Assembly (NCBI GenBank): GCA_016215705.1
Contig: JACRIR010000150.1
Coordinates: 47,842 to 111,841, forward strand
Length of the DNA: 64,000 nt
Origin: Candidatus Poribacteria bacterium
Lineage (GTDB): Bacteria > Abyssobacteria > SURF-5
Reading direction: 5' to 3'
Shown: positions 1-8,756 of the stretch, one piece after another
Position numbering within the stretch: position 1 is the stretch's first letter
Layout: each line of letters starts with the position of its first letter
Program-made: the position numbers and the translations under genes
The notes under the pieces: model-generated
What the model was told of the DNA's origin: nothing
Seen by the model: only the letters and a program-made list of their open reading frames with translations
Databases searched by the model: none

Positions 1-419
1 TGCTTGATCGATTTGCTGTAGGACTTCACTTCGGCGGAGACTGCCTCGACTGCTTTGTCGATTCCGCGCTTGAGGGCCATTGCGTTGGCGCCTGAAGCGA
101 GGACTTTCACGCCAGACCGTATCATGGACTGCGCGAGCACCGTGGCCGTGGTAGTGCCATCGCCTGCATCGTCCTGAGTTTTCGTCGCAACCTCGCGGAT
201 CAGCCGCGCGCCCATATTCTCGAAGGGGTCTTCCAATTCGATATCTTTGGCTATGGTCACGCCGTCGTTGATAATGGTCGGCGGCCCGAACTTCTTGTCA
301 AGAATTACGTAGCGGCCCCGCGGACCGAGAGTGATACGAACGACGCTGGCAAGCTTATCGACTCCTCTGAGCAGAGCCTTTCTTGCCTTTTCATCATACA
401 ACAGTTGCTTTGCCGGCAT
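1..419 (-). CDS. groEL: Chaperonin GroEL (Hsp60), N-terminal part
   Basis: The first 139 residues of the 60-kDa chaperonin, which refolds proteins in the cytoplasm inside a GroES-capped ring. The rest lies beyond the window edge. Family landmarks are visible: the N-terminal [13 protein letters not shown], the nucleotide-contacting ITLGPRGR stretch near residues 29-36, [12 protein letters not shown] near 51-62, and GDGTTT at 87-92, which carries the ATPase aspartate. The ATG at 419 has GGAGG 5 bp upstream. It follows groES by 18 bp in one transcript and should share the CIRCE control upstream of groES. Identity is secure; completeness cannot be judged. Confidence 0.97.
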   Translation of the reverse strand, partial: MPAKQLLYDEKARKALLRGVDKLASVVRITLGPRGRYVILDKKFGPPTIINDGVTIAKDIELEDPFENMGARLIREVATKTQDDAGDGTTTATVLAQSMIRSGVKVLASGANAMALKRGIDKAVEAVSAEVKSYSKSIK

Positions 420-437
420 GTGGACCTCCAAGAGTAT

Positions 438-725
438 TTATTCCAGAATCGCAAGTATGTCTTTCTCGCTGAAAATCAGGTACTCCTCGCCTTCGATCTT
501 GACCTCGTTTCCTGAGTACTTGCTAAACAGAATCTTGTCACCGACCTTCACGCTGAGAGGCGAAATTTCGCCGCTCTTCAGTCTTTTTCCGGTCCCGATT
601 GCGACCACTTTACCTTCCTGCGGCTTTTCCTTTGCAGTATCGGGCAGGAACAGTCCGCCGGTAGTTTTTCCTTTGGCTTCGAGAACCTGGACGACGACAT
701 TGTCTTTGAGAGGTTTGAATTTCAT
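438..725 (-). CDS. groES: Co-chaperonin GroES
   Basis: A 95-residue Hsp10 that caps the GroEL ring; the length is normal for the family. It begins MKFKPLKDNVVVQVLEAKGK and contains the mobile-loop region TTGGLFLPDTAKEKPQEG (about residues 21-38), then GDKILFSKYSGNEVKIEGEEYLIF and a terminal DILAILE, all typical of GroES. First gene of the groES-groEL operon, with a promoter and CIRCE operator directly upstream. Nothing is truncated or unusual. Confidence 0.98.
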   Translation of the reverse strand: MKFKPLKDNVVVQVLEAKGKTTGGLFLPDTAKEKPQEGKVVAIGTGKRLKSGEISPLSVKVGDKILFSKYSGNEVKIEGEEYLIFSEKDILAILE

Positions 726-779
726 CTTACGCTTTCCCTCCTTTGGCTATCATGGAGATTAGTAGGGATATCGGGCCTG

Positions 780-806
780 CTAGCACTCACCTTGATCGAG
801 TGCCAA
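780..806 (-). promoter_or_regulatory. CIRCE operator (HrcA site) of groESL
   Basis: Inverted repeat CTAGCACTC, 9-bp spacer, GAGTGCCAA. The known CIRCE consensus is TTAGCACTC-N9-GAGTGCTAA; this copy has one mismatch per arm and the exact spacer length. It lies just downstream of the -10 box and upstream of groES, the usual place. HrcA-type heat-shock repression of groESL is inferred; hrcA itself is not in the window. Confidence 0.92.
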
Positions 807-814
807 CGAGCGGC

Positions 815-843
815 ATAATAATACAATTCTGCCTGAAAATCAA
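815..843 (-). promoter_or_regulatory. Sigma-70-type promoter of groESL
   Basis: On the minus strand: -35 TTGATT (838-843), 17-bp spacer, -10 TATTAT (815-820). Transcription would start around 808, at the edge of the CIRCE element, so HrcA bound there would block initiation. Inferred from consensus similarity and position. Confidence 0.6.
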
Positions 844-1146
844 TCAGAACTATTCAGTAATATAGCACTATAAAGAGATATTTCGCACTTATTAGCGTGT
901 AACAGCCGTATTCCGATGTGACAACAGCCCACACGGCGCGGCATGGCCGCAACTAACCAAATCCCGGGGAAACAGTCTCCGCAGGGCAAAGGGAGCGATG
1001 ACATGAACTGTGCACCCATAAGGTTTCTTGATCGGAGCCTGTCGGGGGACTCGTAATTCATTGCTTCGCTGTAACTTACGTGCGCAAGGCTCGCCTAAGG
1101 AATCACGACAGAGATTCAAGAGGTTAGAGCAGCGAGCACGACAGAG

Positions 1147-1206
1147 TTATCCACATTATCTTTTCCGATATCGCGCCAAGTATCGATGTTTTCCACATTA
1201 TCCACC
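1147..1206 (+). promoter_or_regulatory. Cluster of DnaA-box-like 9-mers
   Basis: Three same-orientation 9-mers within 60 bp: TTATCCACA (1147-1155, perfect consensus), TTTTCCACA (1189-1197) and TTATCCACC (1198-1206), the last two directly abutting. An AT-rich stretch lies about 300 bp to the left (810-900). This could be part of a replication origin, a DnaA-regulated site or a titration site. Gene direction does not change here, so origin function is only a possibility. Confidence 0.45.
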
Positions 1207-1441
1207 ATCCGTAAGCCCAAAACGGGAAATAGGTCTCGATCCCATGTCGTTATCCTATATCAACTAAGGATTTACACCAACCTTGTCGGCAAGCGACTGA
1301 GGGCTGGACTGCGGAAGAACTGTTGATTACACGGGGAAAACCGAATCTGCAGGGAATTGCGCCCCCGGTCGACTGATTGCCGGTGTGAGTTTATTTGCTA
1401 ACAAAGACGTGCAATTGGCATTTACGCCAATCTGGATCAGG

Positions 1442-2296
1442 TTATCTGCCTTCGGCAATAAGGAGTGTAAGTCGGATGAAGCCCTCGATGGGGATGACCT
1501 CAGCGCGAGAGTCAGGCGAGATGCCGCTGGTGCGAAGCACTTGTTCTAGAACCTCTTTGTCCGGGAGCGATGGGAATGTCCGGGCGAGCGCATTTATTAC
1601 TTTTTTCCGGCGCTGGGCGAACGCTGCGTTGACTATTTCGAAGAAAACTATCCGTTCCCTTTGGCCGAGCAGTGGTTCCTTCCTGATTGCAAGGTGTACA
1701 ATGGCGGATTTTACCTTGGGTTCAGGCTGGAAGCATTTGGGGGAAACCGTGCGCGCAAGGCGGGGGAACGCGTAGAGCTGGCAGGCTATGGACAGGATGC
1801 CATAGTTCTTGCCACCTGGCCGCGCAACGATTCGGTCCGCCACCTCTTTTTGCACCATGACAGTGAGGGATTCAAATCGGGCGTCGCTCTCGAGGAAACG
1901 CATCAACACGGGTGAAGTGATGTAGAAAGGAAGGTTCGAGACCATCTTCAGAGATTCCGGCGGACGACAAAAGCGGCAGATAAGTTCATTGGCGCGATGG
2001 TTCAGGATGTCGCCAATGAATATTGTGACGTGTGGGCTGTTCTCGAATCTCTCGTGGAGAGCCGGCTCGAAGGCGCGGTCTGTCTCTATGGCGAGCACTT
2101 CGCGCGCCCTATCGGCGAGCACTTCGGTGAGATCCCCGAGCCCTGCGCCAACCTCAATGACGGAGTCTTCGGAGCCGACGCAGGCTACGTCCGCCATCTT
2201 ACGGTTGATGTTGGGATCGAGCAAGAGGTTTTGCCCGAGGGACCTTTTTAATCTGATGTCGTATTTCTTCAGGAGTTCTACGGAGCGCAGTTTCAT
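1442..2296 (-). CDS. ksgA: 16S rRNA dimethyladenosine transferase RsmA/KsgA
   Basis: A 284-residue enzyme that uses SAM to dimethylate two adjacent adenosines near the 3' end of 16S rRNA during late 30S assembly. Landmarks: the N-terminal KRSLGQNLLLDPNINRKM; SAM motif I VIEVGAGLGDLTEVL (about 47-60) with E70 of LAIETD; and the catalytic motif NLPFYIT (121-127), the NLPY-type signature of adenine-N6 methyltransferases. Normal length. It lies downstream of pdxA, and pdxA-ksgA adjacency is also seen in enterobacteria. A 125-bp gap from pdxA suggests read-through from the LPS cluster or a weak local promoter. Confidence 0.96.
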   Translation of the reverse strand: MKLRSVELLKKYDIRLKRSLGQNLLLDPNINRKMADVACVGSEDSVIEVGAGLGDLTEVLADRAREVLAIETDRAFEPALHERFENSPHVTIFIGDILNHRANELICRFCRPPESLKMVSNLPFYITSPVLMRFLESDARFESLTVMVQKEVADRIVARPGGKNYGILSIACQLYAFPRLARTVSPKCFQPEPKVKSAIVHLAIRKEPLLGQRERIVFFEIVNAAFAQRRKKVINALARTFPSLPDKEVLEQVLRTSGISPDSRAEVIPIEGFIRLTLLIAEGR

Positions 2297-2421
2297 TTGG
2301 ACTCTCTTATTCTTATCATTTCCGAATAAGCGGGAATCCGGACAATCCGGCGTGGGAACGACAAAGAAAAGCCCTTTCGCATTACATTTCTCTTTTTCCT
2401 ATGACGAGAAACCAGAACTCT

Positions 2422-3405
2422 TTATTTGGAGAGCCGAACCGCGAGTTTGATTGCCTGAACGAGGCTCTTCTCGGAAGCGATCCCCTTGCCGGCAATATCG
2501 TATGCCGTGCCATGATCAACGGAAGTGCGGACAAACGGCAGGCCGAGAGTGATATTCACGCCTTCGTCGAAGGCAACCATCTTGAAGGGCGCGAGCGCCT
2601 GGTCGTGATACATAGCGACCACGAGGTCATAAGCGCGATTGTACGCCGAGTAGAAGAGGCTGTCGGCTGGAAGGGGGCCGTTCGCGTCGACGCCCCGCTT
2701 TCGCGCCTGTCTAACCGCCGGCTCCACAATGCGCGAGTCTTCGTCACCAAAGGCGCCGTCCTCGCCCGCGTGCGGATTCAGAGCAGTGACTCCGACGCGC
2801 GGCTTGGGAAAGCCTAACTTTTTAAGTGAGTCGTTCGCGAGGAGAATGACGGAAAGAATCTGTTCGCTGCTAATCGCGAAAGCGACTTCTTTCAGAGGCA
2901 GGTGAGTAGTGACGAGAACAACCTTCAACCGCTTGCTCCAGAACATCATTGCGAAAGAGCGCGTGCTCGTCATTTCCGCTAGATACTCGGTGTGCCCGAC
3001 AAAAGCGCGGAAACCCGCCATACGGATGGCTGCCTTGCTCACGGGGGCCGTCACAAGAGCATCTATTTCGCCCCGGAGGGCTGCCCGGGTCGCCCCCTCC
3101 AGATAAGCAAGAGCCGCTTTCCCCGAAGCCGCGCTCGTCTCGCCGACACGAATATGCGGCGAGGTTTCCACTTCGACGACATCGATCGTTCCGAACTTGA
3201 ATGCGGCCTCGACGGGTGACCGAACGGAGTGGAATTGCCTCCCGATCGCGGCATGTAGACTAAGACCGGTGAGAAAACCGGCAGTTCCGAAAACCAGGGG
3301 ACTACACATCGCTTGGATTCGGGGGTTTCGGAGAGCCTTGTAGATGACCTCGGGGCCGATTCCGGCGGGGTCGCCCATCGTAATTCCGATAACTGGCCTG
3401 GTCAA
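2422..3405 (-). CDS. pdxA: 4-hydroxythreonine-4-phosphate dehydrogenase PdxA
   Basis: A 327-residue NAD-dependent dehydrogenase of the DXP-dependent pyridoxal-phosphate pathway; it oxidises 4-phosphohydroxy-threonine to the product condensed by PdxJ. It starts with ITMGDPAGIGPEVIYKAL, the family's N-terminal signature, and has VGHTEYLAEM, LNPHAGEDGAFG and VAMYHDQALAPFKM, which contribute metal-binding histidines. Translation starts at TTG (3405), overlapping the kdsB stop as TTGA, so the two are translationally coupled. Full length. Its presence at the end of an LPS cluster looks positional rather than functional. Confidence 0.95.
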   Translation of the reverse strand: MTRPVIGITMGDPAGIGPEVIYKALRNPRIQAMCSPLVFGTAGFLTGLSLHAAIGRQFHSVRSPVEAAFKFGTIDVVEVETSPHIRVGETSAASGKAALAYLEGATRAALRGEIDALVTAPVSKAAIRMAGFRAFVGHTEYLAEMTSTRSFAMMFWSKRLKVVLVTTHLPLKEVAFAISSEQILSVILLANDSLKKLGFPKPRVGVTALNPHAGEDGAFGDEDSRIVEPAVRQARKRGVDANGPLPADSLFYSAYNRAYDLVVAMYHDQALAPFKMVAFDEGVNITLGLPFVRTSVDHGTAYDIAGKGIASEKSLVQAIKLAVRLSK

Positions 3406-4160
3406 TTGGATTGCCTTCTTTGCGCAAACAGGGCGCGGACTCGTTCGAGATCGGCGAGGGTCTCGACGCTTATGGACTCATAGTTTGTTGTGAGCGCTTT
3501 GATGCGGACTCCGGCCTCGAGGGCGCGGAGTTGCTCGAGCCTTTCCGTCAGCTCGAGCGCGGACTGCGGCATTCTTGAGAACTCGAGGAGAAAATCGCGC
3601 CTGAACGAATACATCCCTACGTGTTTGAAAACCGGCCAGCATTTCCCGGGCGTCTCGAATTCGGACCGGTTGAGATAAGGGATGGGCGCGCGGGAGAAAT
3701 ATAGCGCATAATCATCTTTGTCGCAGACCACTCGAGCGTTGTTTGGGTTCACAAAGCCCTCATACGAATCGATCTGTCTCTTCAGGGTTCCCATCTTTAT
3801 CGAAGGATTTTCAAACATCATGTTTATCAGAAGATCGACCGCTGCCGGGTCGACAAAGGGCTCATCGCCTTGCACGTTTACGTACACATCGGCATCCGTT
3901 TTCAGCGCCACCTCGGCCATGCGATCAGTGCCGGAATTGTGTTGCGGAGATGTCATTACTACCTTGCTCCCGAAGCGTTCGCATGCCTGCTTGATTCGCT
4001 CGTCGTCCGTCGCGATCAGGCAGTCGGATGCCTTCTGAGAGAGGCGGGCGCGGTCATACACATGTTGAACCAGCGGCTTGCCTTCGATCTCGGCCAGGGC
4101 TTTTCCCGGCAGACGGGTGGAGCCATAGCGTGCGGGTATGACAACAATTGCCTTTTGCAT
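3402..4160 (-). CDS. kdsB: 3-deoxy-manno-octulosonate cytidylyltransferase KdsB
   Basis: A 252-residue enzyme that activates Kdo with CTP to CMP-Kdo, the donor for inner-core LPS synthesis. The N-terminal IPARYGSTRLPGKAL (8-22) is the nucleotide-binding signature. VVMTSPQHNSGTDRMAEV and VNVQGDEPFVDP (about residue 95) are characteristic of KdsB, and RAPIPYLNR follows. Normal length, with four bases of overlap with pdxA. It acts downstream of the KdsA encoded 13 kb upstream in the same cluster; KdsC and WaaA are not in the window. Confidence 0.96.
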   Translation of the reverse strand: MQKAIVVIPARYGSTRLPGKALAEIEGKPLVQHVYDRARLSQKASDCLIATDDERIKQACERFGSKVVMTSPQHNSGTDRMAEVALKTDADVYVNVQGDEPFVDPAAVDLLINMMFENPSIKMGTLKRQIDSYEGFVNPNNARVVCDKDDYALYFSRAPIPYLNRSEFETPGKCWPVFKHVGMYSFRRDFLLEFSRMPQSALELTERLEQLRALEAGVRIKALTTNYESISVETLADLERVRALFAQRRQSN

Positions 4161-4177
4161 GTCAGAATCTCACCCAT

Positions 4178-4210
4178 GGAATTGCGCAAACAAATTCGCA
4201 CCTACAAAAC
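4178..4210. repeat. Dispersed repeat, GCAAACAAATTCGC type
   Basis: The sequence GGAATTGCGCAAACAAATTCG with its CACCTACAAAAC tail recurs in close form at 34507-34540 and, inverted, at 34584-34600 and 34632-34652. It lies in the gap between the MsbA-type gene and kdsB. Non-coding; function unknown. Confidence 0.55.
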
Positions 4211-4325
4211 AAGAGAAAAAGGGAATGACTGCTTCATGCTCAGAGTCTCTGCTTTTCCAACCGGGAACCCTTCTGATCCCTTTTGACCTTTTCCTTATTG
4301 CTCCCTTGTTCTTTACCCTTTCGTC

Positions 4326-6182
4326 TCAGCTTTTCGCGACCTCGACCGACACGGGTTCGGGGGGAGCGAGGAATTGCTTGTCGTAGAGGCCTCTGTATAT
4401 TGCGCTTGTCGCGTAAAGGCTCGCATGCGGGCCCACTGCCTCGATATGCCCCTTGTCGAGCACCACTATCTTGTCCGCGTTTTGGATTGTTGACAGGCGA
4501 TGCGCGATTACAAAGGTGGTGCGTCCCTTGATCAGCCGCGCGATGGCCTCCTGAATCAAGGATTCGCTTTTGCTGTCAAGCGACGAGGTGGCCTCGTCGA
4601 GCACGAATATGGCCGGGTTCTTAAGTATTGTGCGCGCGATCGCAAGTCTCTGACGTTGACCACCCGACAAGAGCATGCCTCTCTCTCCTATCATTGTGTC
4701 GTAACCGTCGGACAACTCTTCTATGAACTCGTGCGCATTCGCAGCTTTGGCCGCCTCGACGATCTCCTCTCGTGAATAATCTCTTCTGCCAAAGGAGATG
4801 TTATTTGCGACTGTGTCGTTGAAGAGAATGGTCTCTTGCGTGACGAGCCCGATTTGCGAGCGAAGCGAGGACTGTTTGACCGACCGGATGTCCATGCCGT
4901 CGATGCGAATGCCTCCCTCAGAGACGTCGTAGAAGCGAAGCAGCAGATTGATGAGGGTTGTCTTGCCGGCGCCGCTGAAGCCCACGAGCGCGATAGTTTC
5001 ACCCGGCCGAGTCTCGAAGTCCACACAATTGACAACCGTGTTCTTGCCGTCGTAGCTGAAACTGATATGATCGAAGACAACCTCTCCCCTGATGGGAGGC
5101 ATATCCGCCGCGTCGGGAGGGTCTTTGATTCCCGGCAACTTATCCATGAATTCGAATACGCGCACGGCTCCCGCAAGGCTCGCCTGTATCTCACCCACTG
5201 CCTTGGATAACGTCCGCAGAGGATTCAAGACCGAGCCGAGCGCCGCATAGAACGTAAGGAAACCGCTTATCGACATCTTGCCCGACAACACGTCGCGCCC
5301 GCCGAGAAGGATAAATAAGGCGACAGCGAGGGCAGCTATGATCTCGACGAGGGGCGCCATGAGTTCGCGCGCCTGGACGGCGCGCATGGTGTTTTTCAAG
5401 AGCCGTCCGTTCTCGGCGCGGAACCGCTCGCGCTCGTAGTTCTCCATCACGAACGATTTTATTATTTTGATGCCGAAGAGCGATTCTTGAAGGAGGGAGA
5501 GAATATTGGCCGTGTTGCGGAGACTCTTGCGCGTATTCTTTTTGACGCGGCGCCCGAACTGGCTGACGGCGTAGCCAAATACGGGCAATCCTACGACGGC
5601 TATGGTTGCAAGCCTGGGATTCAGGACGAAAGCGATAATGAGGGCCGCCGTTATGTTGAGCGGCTCAAGAACCATCTTGTCGAGGATAATCACGGCGCCG
5701 CGCTGAATCAAGGCGGCATCGTTATTCAAAACGGAAATCGTGTTGCCGACTCCCTGTTGCGTGAAGAAGGACAATGATTGGTTCATGATCCTATCATGTA
5801 ACTGAACGACGATGTCCATGCGTATCCGATTTGCCAAGTATGCGGCAGTATAGCCCTGCACGAATTTAAAGACGGCGCGAAGGCACGCGAGGACAACGAT
5901 TACCAGCACAATCATGATGAGCAGATCAGATTTGTCGCGATCCAGCAGGCTCTGGATTCCGTTGAGCAACGCGCCGCCATACTCTGTGTTCATGAACGGC
6001 AAGTTCCGGTAGGCATCGAGGTCAAATTTGCCAAAGAGCAGGTCGCCAGCAGGCAGGATGCCGCCGATGGCCCCGGCGAAGGAACTCGCCACGAGCAAAG
6101 AGCTGAGAACCGTCAGGAGAACCAGCCACTTGTATGGCTTGAGATACGAAAGGATTCTGAGATATTTTCTTAGGTCGTTCAT
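4326..6182 (-). CDS. msbA: MsbA-like lipid/LPS ABC exporter (permease-ATPase fusion)
   Basis: A 618-residue half-transporter in the inner membrane. The transmembrane domain (about 1-340) contains hydrophobic stretches near 19-45, 88-105, 160-205 and 277-295. The ATPase domain (about 365-600) has Walker A GFSGAGKTT (401-409), signature LLSGGQRQRLAIAR, Walker B IFVLDEATSSLD and a switch histidine in VIAHRLSTI. It most resembles MsbA, which flips lipid A-core across the inner membrane, and the LPS context supports that, although ABCB-type exporters for other lipids look similar. The ATG overlaps the upstream glycosyltransferase stop by 4 bp. Confidence 0.88.
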   Translation of the reverse strand: MNDLRKYLRILSYLKPYKWLVLLTVLSSLLVASSFAGAIGGILPAGDLLFGKFDLDAYRNLPFMNTEYGGALLNGIQSLLDRDKSDLLIMIVLVIVVLACLRAVFKFVQGYTAAYLANRIRMDIVVQLHDRIMNQSLSFFTQQGVGNTISVLNNDAALIQRGAVIILDKMVLEPLNITAALIIAFVLNPRLATIAVVGLPVFGYAVSQFGRRVKKNTRKSLRNTANILSLLQESLFGIKIIKSFVMENYERERFRAENGRLLKNTMRAVQARELMAPLVEIIAALAVALFILLGGRDVLSGKMSISGFLTFYAALGSVLNPLRTLSKAVGEIQASLAGAVRVFEFMDKLPGIKDPPDAADMPPIRGEVVFDHISFSYDGKNTVVNCVDFETRPGETIALVGFSGAGKTTLINLLLRFYDVSEGGIRIDGMDIRSVKQSSLRSQIGLVTQETILFNDTVANNISFGRRDYSREEIVEAAKAANAHEFIEELSDGYDTMIGERGMLLSGGQRQRLAIARTILKNPAIFVLDEATSSLDSKSESLIQEAIARLIKGRTTFVIAHRLSTIQNADKIVVLDKGHIEAVGPHASLYATSAIYRGLYDKQFLAPPEPVSVEVAKS

Positions 6183-7282
6183 CGATTCTTCAAGAGGTTC
6201 TGATAGACCGCGATTGTGCCCTCGACCATGCGGTCAGCCGTAAACCTGTTCATGACCATCGCGCGTCCTGCGTCCGCCAGCCTCCGCGCTTTCTCCGGAT
6301 TCCCGAGAAGGCCGACGATGGCTTCGGCCAATGCCGGCGGGTCTTTCGGAGGAACCAGCAAACCGGTCTTGTCGTTCACGATAATTTCCGGTATTCCACC
6401 CGCCGTCGTTCCAATCACCGGTCGCCGGAGCATCATGGCGTCCAGGATCGAGGTATTCAGGCCTTCCATATGAGACGGAACGACAAACACATCAAACGCC
6501 GAGATGTATTTGTCGGCATCGGGTCGAAATCCCGGAAACATTATAACATCCCCCACTGACAATTGAGAAGCGAGTGACTTCAGCGAATCCCGCAGTTCGC
6601 CGTCACCCACAATGACAAATCTGGTTGAAGGGATTCGCTGAAGGACAAGCGGAACGGCTTCTATCAGGAACCGATGCCCCTTGTGGTCGACCAGCGCCCC
6701 CACGTTGCCGACAAGGCTGAGGTCCGCAGGAAGTCCGAGTGACCGCCTGATCTCGACGCCAAAACCGGGATGGTTGCGTGGCTCGACTCCGCTGTAGACG
6801 ATGGAAACCTTTTCAATGCTCACTCCTCCGGATACGAGCACGCTCTTCACGGCTTCAGAAATGGCGATGTAGTGGTCTACACGCCACCGGTATTTCAGGG
6901 CGGGCAATCCGAACGGCTTCCGATTAATGGGGAAATCCACTCGCCTCGATACTACGCAGACGGGTTTACGATTGAAAGCGCAAGCCATGCAGCCTAGAGC
7001 ATGCGCATGGGCCGTGTGCATGTGAACGACATCGAAATGCCCATCGTTGACAAGTCCGGCTATTCGACGCGAAGCCGGCACGTCGATCTCCCCGCGCATC
7101 CGTACGGAATGGACGCGGATGCCTAATTCGCGGACGCGCTCACCAAGCGCGCTCTTAGGCTGAGCGACCAATTCGGCTCGATGGCCTCGCTCGTTGAGTC
7201 CTCTGAGGAGGTAATACACCTGTTTTTCGCCGCCGCGCCAGGTGGCCTGGTCGTTAATGTGAAGCGATGCGATGGAAGTCAC
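6179..7282 (-). CDS. GT4-family glycosyltransferase (LPS core)
   Basis: A GT-B retaining glycosyltransferase of about 367 residues. The N-terminal lobe opens with SIASLHINDQATWRGGEKQV, where GGEKQ is the GG-x-x motif of GT4 enzymes. The C-terminal lobe has VGNVGALVDHKGHRFLIEA, FPGFRPDADKYISAFDVFVVPS and MEGLNTSILDAMMLRRPVIGT, the donor-phosphate loop in place of the classical E-x7-E. I chose the GTG at 7282 because GAAGAAGGG lies 12 bp upstream; a TTG at 7330 would add 16 residues that do not resemble the family. It overlaps a truncated methyltransferase frame upstream and msbA downstream. Sugar specificity unknown. Confidence 0.88.
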   Translation of the reverse strand: MTSIASLHINDQATWRGGEKQVYYLLRGLNERGHRAELVAQPKSALGERVRELGIRVHSVRMRGEIDVPASRRIAGLVNDGHFDVVHMHTAHAHALGCMACAFNRKPVCVVSRRVDFPINRKPFGLPALKYRWRVDHYIAISEAVKSVLVSGGVSIEKVSIVYSGVEPRNHPGFGVEIRRSLGLPADLSLVGNVGALVDHKGHRFLIEAVPLVLQRIPSTRFVIVGDGELRDSLKSLASQLSVGDVIMFPGFRPDADKYISAFDVFVVPSHMEGLNTSILDAMMLRRPVIGTTAGGIPEIIVNDKTGLLVPPKDPPALAEAIVGLLGNPEKARRLADAGRAMVMNRFTADRMVEGTIAVYQNLLKNR

Positions 7283-7472
7283 GCCGGACTTTAACCCTTC
7301 TTCTTTCGTGCGCGCAGATGACGCGGTCAAACACGCCGGTTTCCAGCGGCCAGGGCGTCACATTCAAGTCGTGTATTATGTCAGCATGGGAATACGGGTT
7401 GAAATCGATGCCTGTGGCCCCTTGAGCTTTCTTGGTTCCGCACCCGAGATGCAGTGTTCTGGAATCGCTCAT
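7254..7472 (-). pseudogene. Truncated SAM-dependent methyltransferase
   Basis: A 72-codon frame whose first ~55 residues match the start of a class I methyltransferase: LHLGCGTKKAQGATGIDFNP (SAM motif I), ADIIHDLNVTPWPLETGVFDRVICAHE. Complete enzymes continue past 'FD-x-x-x-C-x-H-v-l-E-H'; here the frame turns at that point into RRRVKVRRDFHRIASH and stops inside the next glycosyltransferase. The rest of the enzyme is not present in another frame, so a deletion is more likely than a frameshift. Its ATG overlaps the upstream glycosyltransferase stop (ATGA), as an intact operon member would. A functional short peptide is unlikely. Confidence 0.7.
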
Positions 7473-8677
7473 GTTCGCAAGAAACCTTCCACCCGGTCGA
7501 GGAAATGACGTTGAGTAAACATCGCCTCAACTCTCTCCCTGCCGGCTCGCCCCATTCTTTGAATCCTTTCGGTATCATCCCACAGGGACGCAATGGCCTC
7601 AGCGACTTTTTCGGGGTCAAACGGATTGACCAGGAGCCCTGTTTGATTGTGCGAAACTATCTCGGACACCCCTCCGTGATCTGAAACGATGGGCGGGACA
7701 CGATGACTCATGGACTCCGCTGCGATCAGTCCGAAGGGCTCGTCGACAGGGATATAGACAGTCAGCCGGGCCTTCTTGTATGCGTCTGCCAGCTCGAAGT
7801 CGTCGAGGAATCCAAGAAACTCAACTTGCGACGTGAGGTTCCTCTCCCTCACCAGCACTTCCAATTCAGCGCGGGAAGGCCCCTGCCCCGCGATCTTCAA
7901 GCGGATATCAGTGCGGCCCATTTTCGCAGAGAGCAGATGGAGAGCCTCGATAACGTTGTGAACGTTCTTTTTTCCTCGCAGAGGGGAGACGGTTAACAAA
8001 TAGTCACCCGGCTGCGGCAGTCGAACATCCGGACACACAGGTATCCCGGGATAGCAGACTTTGACCGGCGCTTCGAACGCTCGTGAAATGTTGTCTGCGC
8101 TGAATTCGCTGTTCGCCAATATGAGATCGATCTGTTTGACGGCATCTCTGTCCCATAAGATTTGCCGGCGACTCTTCCAACTGTTCTCGCCACGAATGCG
8201 ACTCTCAACACATTTGCGCAAATGTTCATTATACAAAGGATTCTGACAATACCTGGCATGATCGACTATGTGACGGTCGGTTATCTTCCAATAATATTTC
8301 CGGGCAGGCTCTTGAAGGTACCAGATGATGCGACAGTTGACGCCTTTTCCTCTTCTTCTTGCGCGAGCGACCCAGAGATGGGTCGGAAAGAGGGAGCAGA
8401 AGACTACTTCATAGCCTGCGAGCAGACCTGATAACTGGTCACTGAAGTCGGCGACCTTCAACCGCTTGGAATTCACCATCCGCGAAAGAAAGCCGGGCTT
8501 GAGGAGAGATATGCTGAGCTGCACGCCGCCGTCTGCATTCCAAAGCTCCTCGCTGTAGTCAGTCGAAAAGAGGGTGACCGAGTAACCTCTCTCGGAAAGA
8601 CCACGCGCCATCCAGACCATCAGATTTTCTGCGCCGCCTTTGATTGCCAGCGACGGATGCACAACTGCGACTTTCAT
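7469..8677 (-). CDS. GT4-family glycosyltransferase (LPS core)
   Basis: A GT-B glycosyltransferase of 402 residues, cytoplasmic face. It begins MKVAVVHPSLAIKGGAENLMVWMARGLSERG, the GT4 N-terminal nucleotide-binding lobe with the GGAE motif. The donor lobe has TVSPLRGKKNVHNVIEALHLL, VEFLGFLDDFELADAYKKARLTVYIPVDEPFGLIAAESMSHRVPPIVSD, with the E-x7-E signature. I chose the ATG at 8677 because GGAGAGG stands 9 bp upstream; the ATG at 8698 lies before that site. One of five GT4 genes in tandem. Acceptor and donor unknown. Confidence 0.9.
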   Translation of the reverse strand: MKVAVVHPSLAIKGGAENLMVWMARGLSERGYSVTLFSTDYSEELWNADGGVQLSISLLKPGFLSRMVNSKRLKVADFSDQLSGLLAGYEVVFCSLFPTHLWVARARRRGKGVNCRIIWYLQEPARKYYWKITDRHIVDHARYCQNPLYNEHLRKCVESRIRGENSWKSRRQILWDRDAVKQIDLILANSEFSADNISRAFEAPVKVCYPGIPVCPDVRLPQPGDYLLTVSPLRGKKNVHNVIEALHLLSAKMGRTDIRLKIAGQGPSRAELEVLVRERNLTSQVEFLGFLDDFELADAYKKARLTVYIPVDEPFGLIAAESMSHRVPPIVSDHGGVSEIVSHNQTGLLVNPFDPEKVAEAIASLWDDTERIQRMGRAGRERVEAMFTQRHFLDRVEGFLRT

Positions 8678-8756
8678 ATTGACAAAGACCTCTCCCACTC
8701 GTCATTCCCCGGCTTGACCGGGAAGTCCATGACGGTCTCTTTGGGGAACACCTCGA

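Larger units (their letters stand above)
807..1441. other. 635-bp gene-free region between groESL and ksgA
   Basis: No ORF here has a credible ribosome site or recognisable protein; the open frames overlap one another on both strands. The left end is AT-rich and holds the groESL promoter. The middle (about 1147-1206) holds DnaA-box-like 9-mers. The remainder has no recognisable tRNA, riboswitch or terminator. A non-coding RNA in 890-1110 cannot be excluded but nothing identifies one. Confidence 0.5.

Noticed and set aside
331-762. A 143-codon plus-strand frame over groES/groEL
   Set aside because: It is the antisense of two clear genes, with no ribosome site and no family features.
890-1110. 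A possible 6S-like RNA on the minus strand
   Set aside because: Some hairpins can be drawn but I cannot align the conserved bubble of 6S RNA; too weak to call.
840-1267. Overlapping short frames between groESL and ksgA on both strands
   Set aside because: None has a good SD, they contradict each other, and the proteins look random. The region is better explained as non-coding.
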